From assembly GCA_025937075.1 (NCBI GenBank), contig JAICSD010000341.1, positions 1 to 5,165 of the forward strand: a stretch of 5,165 bases of DNA. Reading direction: 5' to 3'. A program made the translations under genes and the position numbers. Positions 1 through 5,165 of the stretch are shown piece by piece (the stretch's first letter is position 1; each line of letters starts with the position of its first letter). Under the pieces are notes generated by a model, which was not told where the DNA came from, ran no database searches, and worked only from the letters and a program-made list of their open reading frames with translations. Origin of the DNA: Vicinamibacteria bacterium. GTDB taxonomy: Bacteria > Acidobacteriota > Vicinamibacteria > Vicinamibacterales > 2-12-FULL-66-21.

Positions 1-135
1 ACCGGTACAACCGGCTCGTCCTCGACCGCAGGGTCGTCGACGGCAGGCGCGGCCGGCAGCACCGCCTCTTCCGGAGGCAGTGCCCGCACGCTGAACGTCA
101 AGTCGATGAAGATGATCTCCGAGAGCTGCAGCTAG
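1..135 (+). CDS. C-terminal end of a protein of unknown function (5' truncated)
   Basis: Frame 1 is open from the first base to a TAG stop at 133-135, giving 44 residues. The first 28 or so are nearly all Ser, Thr, Gly and Ala, with two adjacent SSTAG units (bases 19-33 and 34-48) that use partly different codons, so selection on the peptide rather than fresh duplication may keep them. The tail reads RTLNVKSMKMISESCS, an alternating hydrophobic pattern that looks like a last beta strand ending near a Cys. Such a flexible linker followed by a short strand is common in exported or envelope proteins, and the final strand recalls OB-fold-like small domains, but this is a guess. The fragment is too short to name. 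Transcription may end at the hairpin 10 bases beyond the stop. Confidence 0.6.
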   Translation, partial: TGTTGSSSTAGSSTAGAAGSTASSGGSARTLNVKSMKMISESCS

Positions 136-144
136 CTGAATGGT

Positions 145-184
145 GTCGTGCTGATGGTGCCGAAGGTGGCACCTTCAGCACGAC
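145..184 (+). repeat. Strong hairpin between the upstream gene and ku
   Basis: GTCGTGCTGA (145-154) is exactly complementary to TCAGCACGAC (175-184). Inside it, after one T-T mismatch (155/174), GGTGCC (156-161) pairs with GGCACC (168-173), leaving a 6-base loop GAAGGT. The result is a 16-base-pair stem with a single mismatch. No T-run follows on either strand, so it is not a canonical Rho-independent terminator. It starts 9 bases after the stop of the upstream gene and ends 13 bases before the ku ATG. It may be a U-less terminator, an RNA stability element, or a structure limiting ribosome access to ku. Confidence 0.75.
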
Positions 185-197
185 GGACGACCGGAGT

Positions 198-1058
198 ATG
201 GCTCGATCGATTTGGAAAGGCTCGATTGCGTTCGGTCTGGTGAACATTCCCATCGAGCTGTTCAGCGCGGTGCGCGATCACCGGCCGAAGTTCCGCCTCC
301 TTCACGCAAAGGACGAATCCCCGGTTCACTACGAGCGCGTCTGCCAGACGGAAGGCAAGCCCGTCGCGTGGGAGGATCTCGTCAAGGGCTACGAGTACGC
401 GAAAGGGCAGTTCGTCGTCCTCACGAAGGACGACTTCAAGACCGCCGCGGTCGAGAAGACGAAGACGATCGACATCCTCGATTTCGTCAAGCCGGAGGAG
501 GTCGACGAACGATACTTCGAGACGCCGTACTACCTGCAGCCCGGCAAGGGAGCCGAGCGCGCATACGCGCTGCTGCGCGAGGCCATTCGCGAATCGGGCC
601 GGATCGGGATCGCGAAGATCATCCTCCGCGACACGCAGCACCTCGCGGCCGTCGAGGCCATCGGCGACGCGCTCGTCCTGACGATGATGCGGTTCGCGGA
701 TGAATTGGCGGACCTCGGGGAATTCCGCTTTCCGCACAAGACCGACATTCGTCCCGCCGAGCTGAAGATGGCCGGCCAGCTGATCGAGAGCCTCTCCGCG
801 AACTGGGATCCCGCCAAGTACACGGACGAATACAAGGAAAATCTGATGCGGGTCATCAACGCGAAGCTGAAAGGCAAGCGCCCGCGGCTGGAGTCGCCGG
901 ACACCGGCCCGAAGGGCGCGGAAGTCGTTGATTTGATGGCGCGTCTGCGTGCGTCGCTCGAGGGCACGAAGGCGAAGCCGGCCCGCCGGGAACCCGCGCG
1001 CCGGCGCACGGCGTCCAAGACCCGGAAGACTTCTCGCGGCCGTCGCCACGTCGCATGA
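198..1058 (+). CDS. ku: Ku protein, bacterial non-homologous end joining
   Basis: This 286-residue protein is a bacterial Ku, the homodimeric ring that binds DNA ends and recruits ligase LigD for non-homologous end joining in the cytoplasm. The N-terminus MARSIWKGSIAFGLVNIPIELFSA is the family signature and fixes the ATG start. The body matches the Ku core beta-barrel: FRLLHAKDESPVHYERVC near 33-50, then KGYEY, and the segment with YFETPYYLQPGKGAERAYALLREAI near 106-131. Length is normal for the family. The last 35 residues are very basic (RREPARRRTASKTRKTSRGRR), a lysine/arginine tail known in some bacterial Ku proteins to aid DNA binding and threading. The Shine-Dalgarno is poor: GGACGA (185-190) is at usable distance, while CGGAG (192-196) almost touches the ATG. 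No ligD lies in the window, so its partner must be elsewhere. It is preceded by a strong hairpin that could control its expression. Confidence 0.96.
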   Translation: MARSIWKGSIAFGLVNIPIELFSAVRDHRPKFRLLHAKDESPVHYERVCQTEGKPVAWEDLVKGYEYAKGQFVVLTKDDFKTAAVEKTKTIDILDFVKPEEVDERYFETPYYLQPGKGAERAYALLREAIRESGRIGIAKIILRDTQHLAAVEAIGDALVLTMMRFADELADLGEFRFPHKTDIRPAELKMAGQLIESLSANWDPAKYTDEYKENLMRVINAKLKGKRPRLESPDTGPKGAEVVDLMARLRASLEGTKAKPARREPARRRTASKTRKTSRGRRHVA

Positions 1059-1081
1059 GCTGATCGTTTCGGGCCGCTGTT

Positions 1082-1101
1082 CTTCTGCCTGAAGGCGGAA
1101 G
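1082..1101 (+). repeat. Small hairpin between ku and egtB
   Basis: CTTCTGCC (1082-1089) pairs with GGCGGAAG (1094-1101) through eight pairs, one of them T-G, closing a TGAA loop. No T-run follows, so it is at best an imperfect terminator for ku. It lies 19 bases before the egtB ATG and could equally shape the egtB leader. Nothing else is visible in the 62-base gap; the GGGG at 1106-1109 is the only, weak, ribosome-binding candidate for egtB. Confidence 0.4.
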
Positions 1102-1120
1102 CCACGGGGTAACTGTTTCC

Positions 1121-2485
1121 ATGACCATGCCGCTCGCGTCTGCCATCGATCGTCAGGCTGCGGTGGAGTGGTACCGCCGCAACCGCGAGCGATCCCGCGC
1201 CATCTTCGATTTGATCGAACCCGCTGCGTACTACAGCCGTCCGATCGCGCTCCGAAATCCGATCGTGTTCTACGAGGGCCACCTGCCGGCCTTCAGCGTG
1301 ATCGCGTTCCTGCGGCGCGGTCTCGGCCTGCCGCCCGTCGATCGCCGCCTCGAAGATCTCTTCGCGCGCGGCATCGATCCCGAAACCGAGCAGACGGCGG
1401 TTCCGCGCAGCGGAGCCTCGACGGACTGGCCCTCGCGCGATGACGTGCGCGCGTTCGCGGATGCGTGCGACGCGGCGGTGCTGCGTGCGCTCGAGCAGGA
1501 CGAGGCACCTGCCGAAGGCGTGTACACCGCGCTCGAGCACGAGGCGATGCACCAGGAGACGCTGCTCTACATGTGGCATCGGCTGCCGTACGAGCAGAAG
1601 CGTCGCGGGGGTTGGAGGTCGCAGGTTGGAAGCCGGGGCAACATCACCGACGTTGCCGGCATGCCGGCAACCGTTGCTGTTCCCAGTGGTGATGCGACGC
1701 TCGGAGTCCGCCGCGACGAGACGCCATTCGGCGGGGACAATGAGTTCGAGCAGCATGTCGTTCTCGTCCCGGAATTCGAGATTGACGTGCTGCCCGTGAC
1801 CAACGCGCAGTTCCTCGAATTCATGCGCGCCGGCGGATATGAGAATCGTCGGCTCTGGGACGATGAGGGTTGGGAATGGATTCAGGCGAACCATGTTCAA
1901 CACCCGGCGTTCTGGCTGCCGGATAACCAACCTCCCGCCTCCGCGCTCCGCGCTACGGCGGGCAAGCCCGCGTGGCTCTGGCGCGGCATGTTCGACGCGA
2001 TACCGCTTCCGCCTTCATGGCCCGTTTACGTGAGCCAGGCGGAGGCTGCGGCGTACGCGCGCTGGAAGGGGCGGCGTCTGATGGCCGAAGCGGAATTCCA
2101 CCGCGCCGCGTACGGCACCCCTTCCGGAGAGGAGCGCGCGCAGCCGTGGGGCAGCGAGGCGCCGGACGCGACGCGCGGCCATTTCGATTTCGCCGGCTTG
2201 GATCCCGTCCCTGTGGGCTCCCACCCCGCCGGTGCGAGCGCGTGGGGCCTGCAGGAGCTCGTCGGCAACGGCTGGGAATGGACGTCGACGCTCTTCGGTC
2301 CATTCGCGGGCTTCACACCCATGCCGTCGTATCCGGAATATTCGGCGGACTTCTTCGACGGCCGCCACTACGTGATGAAGGGCGCCTCACCGGCGACCGC
2401 GAAGGAGCTGGTCCGGCGGTCGTTCCGAAACTGGTTCCGCGGGAACTATCCGTACGTGTACGCGAAATTCCGCACGGTACGATGA
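1121..2485 (+). CDS. egtB: EgtB, iron-dependent ergothioneine (hercynine) sulfoxide synthase
   Basis: The 454-residue protein joins hercynine to a cysteine-type sulfur donor with O2 at a non-haem iron, the C-S bond-forming step of ergothioneine synthesis. Residues 1-160 are the DinB-like domain. H54 (in FYEGHLPAF), H140 and H144 (in LEHEAMHQE) form the HX3HXE-type three-histidine iron site. Residues from about 185 to the end are the formylglycine-generating-enzyme/sulfatase-modifying-factor fold, with PVTNAQFLEFM, AAAYARWKGRRL, VGNGWEWTS and the terminal SFRNWFRGNYPYVYAKFR seen in EgtB proteins. ATG 1121 is used; ATG 1127 is possible. Adjacency to egtD, with no egtA or egtC in view, suggests a two-gene pathway as described for Chloracidobacterium, but donor choice (cysteine or gamma-glutamylcysteine) cannot be read here. 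The related selenoneine synthase SenA is the main alternative; no senB or senC is nearby. Residues 269-284 (NQPP...GKPA) appear to be extra relative to the family. Confidence 0.93.
   Translation: MTMPLASAIDRQAAVEWYRRNRERSRAIFDLIEPAAYYSRPIALRNPIVFYEGHLPAFSVIAFLRRGLGLPPVDRRLEDLFARGIDPETEQTAVPRSGASTDWPSRDDVRAFADACDAAVLRALEQDEAPAEGVYTALEHEAMHQETLLYMWHRLPYEQKRRGGWRSQVGSRGNITDVAGMPATVAVPSGDATLGVRRDETPFGGDNEFEQHVVLVPEFEIDVLPVTNAQFLEFMRAGGYENRRLWDDEGWEWIQANHVQHPAFWLPDNQPPASALRATAGKPAWLWRGMFDAIPLPPSWPVYVSQAEAAAYARWKGRRLMAEAEFHRAAYGTPSGEERAQPWGSEAPDATRGHFDFAGLDPVPVGSHPAGASAWGLQELVGNGWEWTSTLFGPFAGFTPMPSYPEYSADFFDGRHYVMKGASPATAKELVRRSFRNWFRGNYPYVYAKFRTVR
1652..1671. repeat. 20-base perfect palindrome in the egtB interdomain linker
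   Basis: GTTGCCGGCA is followed directly by its reverse complement TGCCGGCAAC, giving a perfect 20-base palindrome. A further GGCAAC at 1637-1642 can pair with GTTGCC at 1652-1657. The DNA encodes VAGMPAT in the linker between the DinB-like and the sulfatase-modifying-factor-like domains, a place that tolerates insertions. It may be an inserted repeat, a protein-binding site, or a chance product of GC-rich codons. Confidence 0.6.
1925..1972. repeat. Probable in-frame repeat insertion in egtB
   Basis: These 48 bases encode 16 residues (NQPPASALRATAGKPA) placed between HPAFWLPD and WLWRGMFDAIPLP, where EgtB proteins as I remember them usually run on with only a few residues. The DNA contains CCAACCTCCCGCCTCC, roughly the reverse complement of the GGAGGTCGCAGGTTGG at 1614-1629, then a GCGGGC/GCCCGC hairpin (1958-1963 with 1966-1971, 2-base loop). 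This resembles short palindromic repeats dispersed in some acidobacterial genomes. The multiple of three keeps the frame. Family memory, not an alignment, supports the insertion. Confidence 0.45.
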
Positions 2486-3447
2486 CGGCCGTCAGCATTC
2501 TTGCGAGCTTCGCGTCGGACGTGCGGCGCGACCTGCGCCTCACGCCGAAGCAGCTTCAGTCGAAGTATCTCTACGACGCGCTGGGGTCCAGTCTGTTCGA
2601 AGCGATTTGCCGGCTGCCGTGGTACCGGATCACGCGGGCGGAACAGCGGCTGCTCGAGCGGCACGCGGCCGACATCATTCACGTTCTGTGTCCATCACGC
2701 AGTGCCGTTCCGCAGCTCGTCGAACTCGGCTGCGGAAGTGGTGAGAAGCTCGTCATCCTCGCCGAGGCGCTTCAGGCGGCAGGTGGCCGCGGACGGGTGC
2801 ACCTCATCGACATTTCTCCACAGGCCCTCGAGCAATCCGAGCGGACGCTCGGGCGGCTGCGGCACTTCTCCGTCGTCGGCCACCGCGAGACCTACGAGGT
2901 GGGGCTCCGGCGGGCGGCGGCGGCGCGCGATGGCGCGCACCCGATGCTCGTGCTGCTCCTCGGCTCGAATATCGGCAACTTCGATACGCCCGCAGCGCTG
3001 GAATTCCTGCGCCGCATCCGCGACGCGCTCGCCCCCGGGGACTTCCTGCTGCTCGGCGCGGATCTCGTGAAGCCGGAGCGCGAGCTGCTGCTCGCCTACG
3101 ACGATCCGCTCGGCGTCACCGCCGCCTTCAACCGCAACCTCCTCGTCCGAATCAATCGTGAGCTCGATGCCACGTTCGACGTCGGCGCCTTCGCGCACCG
3201 CGCCGTGTGGAACGCTGCCGCCCAGCGCGTCGAAATGCACCTGGAGAGCCTGCGCGAGCAGACCGTTGTCATCCGGCGCGCGGATCTCCGCGTTCGGTTC
3301 GGCGCCGGCGAGCGCATCTGGACCGAGAGCTCGTACAAGTACGACGCCGCGCAGATTGGCGACATGGGCATCGCGACCGGGTTCGCCGTCGCCGAACAGT
3401 GGGTGGACCAAGAGGCCGGGTTTGCTCTGACCCTTTTCGCCGCATAA
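2482..3447 (+). CDS. egtD: EgtD, S-adenosylmethionine-dependent histidine N-alpha-methyltransferase
   Basis: The 321-residue protein trimethylates the alpha-amino group of histidine to hercynine, the first committed step of ergothioneine synthesis. The open frame extends further 5', but that part overlaps egtB; the ATG at 2482 overlaps the egtB stop as ATGA and yields the usual family length and N-terminus. SAM motif I is ELGCGSG (81-87), with D110 in LIDIS at the end of the second strand. GSNIGNF (161-167), YDDPLGVTAAFNRNLL (206-221), M252 and ESS (282-284) follow. N166, Y206, M252, E282 and S284 sit at the same numbers as the substrate-binding residues I recall for the Mycobacterium smegmatis enzyme, also 321 residues long, so the histidine pocket looks intact. 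Translation is very likely coupled to egtB, and the two form one operon. Confidence 0.96.
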   Translation: MTAVSILASFASDVRRDLRLTPKQLQSKYLYDALGSSLFEAICRLPWYRITRAEQRLLERHAADIIHVLCPSRSAVPQLVELGCGSGEKLVILAEALQAAGGRGRVHLIDISPQALEQSERTLGRLRHFSVVGHRETYEVGLRRAAAARDGAHPMLVLLLGSNIGNFDTPAALEFLRRIRDALAPGDFLLLGADLVKPERELLLAYDDPLGVTAAFNRNLLVRINRELDATFDVGAFAHRAVWNAAAQRVEMHLESLREQTVVIRRADLRVRFGAGERIWTESSYKYDAAQIGDMGIATGFAVAEQWVDQEAGFALTLFAA

Positions 3448-3479
3448 CGCGCTCGCGCTCACGCGACGATATCTTCCGC

Positions 3480-3968
3480 GTGAGCACCGTCCGTCGCCGC
3501 AGTGTGGCCGCCGACGAGTGGGGAAAACCCGACCGCAACGAAGCAGGCGAACCGATCTGCCGCTGGTGTCGCACGACCGTGCGCCCGCCCCGCCGAACGT
3601 TCTGCAGCGACGCGTGCGTGCACGAATGGAAGATCCGAAGTGATCCCGGCTACGTGCGGCGTCACGTGTGGACGCGCGACGGAGGCAAATGCCGGGCGTG
3701 CGGGTTCGATGTGAAATCAGCGGAGCGACGCTGGACGCGCGAGAAGCCGCGGCCAGGCGATCGGGCCGCGAGACGCAGATGGCGCGATGAGCGTCCGCGC
3801 TGGGAAGCCGATCACATCCTGCCAGTTGCCGACGGCGGCGGTGAATGCGGGCTCGAGAACTACCGTCTGCTGTGTCGCGACTGCCACACCGCGGTGACGC
3901 GGCAGTGGCGGCGTCTCAAACGCGTGGTGCGCGACGCCGTCGAACGGGCATCTCTGAGGCACTTCTAA
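3480..3968 (+). CDS. HNH endonuclease-like protein with a double zinc-binding Cys motif
   Basis: I place the start at GTG 3480, 32 bases after egtD, giving 162 residues. No in-frame ATG lies between the egtD stop and this point; the frame stays open further upstream only inside egtD. GTG 3504 is an alternative, and no clear Shine-Dalgarno decides. Residues 27-46 hold CX2C...CX3C (C27, C30, C42, C46). The HNH fold follows: C71/C74, then DH at 111-112, N127, and C132/C135 with H136, fitting a beta-beta-alpha metal nuclease with a structural zinc. The order FCSDAC-x-HEWKIRSDPGYVRRHV-x-C-x2-C, then ADHILPVADGGGECGLEN, closely recalls the C-terminal HNH domain of eukaryotic ZRANB3. Residues 80-108 are a charged, Arg-rich loop between zinc ligands. 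Its natural substrate is unknown. It may be cotranscribed with egtBD; nothing suggests a restriction methylase or phage partner. Confidence 0.85.
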   Translation: MSTVRRRSVAADEWGKPDRNEAGEPICRWCRTTVRPPRRTFCSDACVHEWKIRSDPGYVRRHVWTRDGGKCRACGFDVKSAERRWTREKPRPGDRAARRRWRDERPRWEADHILPVADGGGECGLENYRLLCRDCHTAVTRQWRRLKRVVRDAVERASLRHF

Positions 3969-3991
3969 AAAGGTGCCCTACAGCGAGGTGT

Positions 3992-4207
3992 TCAGATGTC
4001 GCGAGCGAAGGGTCCGTCCCAACCCTTCTCGCGCAGCATCTTCTCCAGCTCGACGGATCGACGGTTCAGCATCGTCGAGTCCTCGAACACCTCGACCCGC
4101 TCGGTGCCGTCGGGGAGCGTGACGATCAGGGCAAACCGATCTCCCTGAATCTGCTGCTGGATTTCGCAGCGCAGATGCTCCCCGCGTCGTTCGTAGAACC
4201 AGATCAC
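3992..4207 (-). CDS. Small uncharacterised protein, 71 residues
   Basis: The coding frame runs on the - strand from GTG at 4207 to a stop ending at 3992. The frame remains open as far as an ATG at 4396, but that extra N-terminus is low in sense (Arg/Pro-rich) and lacks a ribosome site. A perfect GGAGGT lies six bases before GTG 4207, which decides the start. The protein begins IWFYERRGEHLRCEI, continues with a strand pair (RFALIVTLPDGTERVEVFED) and ends in a likely amphipathic helix (NRRSVELEKMLREKGW) plus a GPFARDI tail. It has no signal peptide or membrane segment and one Cys. I recall similar small proteins of unknown function in acidobacteria, but assign no role. It converges on the HNH gene with 23 bases between the stops, with no convincing terminator. 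Confidence 0.75.
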   Translation of the reverse strand: MIWFYERRGEHLRCEIQQQIQGDRFALIVTLPDGTERVEVFEDSTMLNRRSVELEKMLREKGWDGPFARDI

Positions 4208-4213
4208 AGACGG

Positions 4214-4219
4214 ACCTCC
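4214..4219 (-). promoter_or_regulatory. Shine-Dalgarno GGAGGT of the small - strand gene
   Basis: On the - strand the sequence reads GGAGGT, six bases before the GTG at 4207. It is the best ribosome-binding site in the window and fixes the start of the 71-residue protein rather than the longer open frame. Confidence 0.8.
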
Positions 4220-4330
4220 GCCCCTGGGAACTGCCTTCGCGTTGAGCCGAACGTGGTCGCAAGAAGAACGCCGTGACCCAACCGCGTAGATTTGCGGAGG
4301 TTTTCGCACGCGTGGGGCGAAGTTTGGGAT

Positions 4331-4356
4331 GGAACCTGTTCTGTTGTGGGACAGGT
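4331..4356. promoter_or_regulatory. Inverted repeat in the divergent intergenic region, possible operator
   Basis: ACCTGT (4334-4339) is exactly repeated in inverse as ACAGGT (4351-4356), and the stem can extend two more pairs inward (one T-G). Overlapping it, GAAC-CT-GTTC (4332-4341) is a second small dyad. The site lies 66-90 bases before the 4422 start and more than 120 bases before the - strand gene. It could be an operator, a leader hairpin or chance. The remaining 4208-4421 sequence shows no promoter I can defend. Confidence 0.3.
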
Positions 4357-4421
4357 CGGGACGAAACCGTCTGACGCGTGTGCCAACTCCGCGCACGTCC
4401 GGATCGTCTAAGCCTCGTCAG

Positions 4422-5165
<744 letters not shown>

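Noticed and set aside
124..133. AGCTGCAGCT palindrome at the end of the first gene
   Set aside because: Short, inside codons for Ser-Cys-Ser, and expected by chance in this composition.
530..1930. 466-codon open frame on the - strand across ku and egtB
   Set aside because: It lies antisense to two clearly recognised genes, has no domain pattern, is Arg-rich, and is the kind of long shadow frame expected opposite GC-rich coding DNA.
1972..2481. N-terminal extension of the egtD frame
   Set aside because: It fully overlaps the conserved C-terminal half of EgtB in another frame; the ATG at 2482 gives the normal EgtD N-terminus and length.
2695..3462. 255-codon open frame on the - strand across egtD
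   Set aside because: Antisense shadow of egtD; composition follows the complement of its codons and no ribosome site or family motif is seen.
3958..3977. GGCAC/GTGCC inverted repeat after the HNH gene as a terminator
   Set aside because: The stem is only five pairs with a 10-base loop and there is no T-run on either strand.
4331..4357. GGAAC plus GTC as an ECF sigma factor promoter
   Set aside because: The spacer is about 19 bases rather than the usual 16-17, and the short elements occur often by chance.
4296..4374. GGAGG at 4296-4300 followed by GTG 4312 as a small + strand leader peptide
   Set aside because: The spacing is long (11 bases), the peptide would be only 20 residues, and nothing supports it beyond the purine run.

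Overview
The window is GC-rich DNA in which genes are closely packed and almost all lie on the + strand. It probably comes from an acidobacterium, perhaps of the Vicinamibacteria type. The reasons are the high GC, a DUF5916-type outer-membrane-like protein, an EgtB/EgtD pair of the two-gene kind, and short GGAGGTTGG-like low-complexity sequence inside a coding region. This placement is inference; there is no rRNA or marker gene in view.

Layout. Bases 1-135 are the 3' end of a secreted- or repeat-linker-like protein with a Ser/Thr/Gly/Ala-rich tail. A strong 40-base hairpin (145-184) separates it from ku (198-1058), the bacterial non-homologous end-joining protein. After a 62-base gap holding a smaller hairpin comes egtB (1121-2485), which overlaps egtD (2482-3447) by ATGA. 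Together they form the core of ergothioneine synthesis: EgtD trimethylates histidine to hercynine, and EgtB joins hercynine to a sulfur donor using iron and O2. Thirty-two bases later, with a GTG start, is a small HNH nuclease-like protein with two zinc-binding Cys clusters (3480-3968). It converges on a 71-residue uncharacterised protein on the - strand (4207-3992), whose GTG start is fixed by a perfect GGAGGT. A 214-base divergent intergenic region with an inverted repeat leads to a secreted CBM9-like/DUF5916 protein (4422 onward) that runs off the window.

How the genes fit together. egtB and egtD are translationally coupled and work in one pathway, making a thiol antioxidant. Ku (double-strand break repair) and the HNH protein, whose architecture recalls the nuclease domain of the replication-stress protein ZRANB3, flank them. 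A DNA-damage/oxidative-stress neighbourhood is a reasonable but unproven reading. The most unusual points are the extra 16 residues in EgtB that look like an in-frame repeat insertion, a 20-base perfect palindrome in the EgtB linker, the hairpin placed directly before ku, and the ZRANB3-like HNH protein. I see no phage, transposase, CRISPR, tRNA or rRNA feature.
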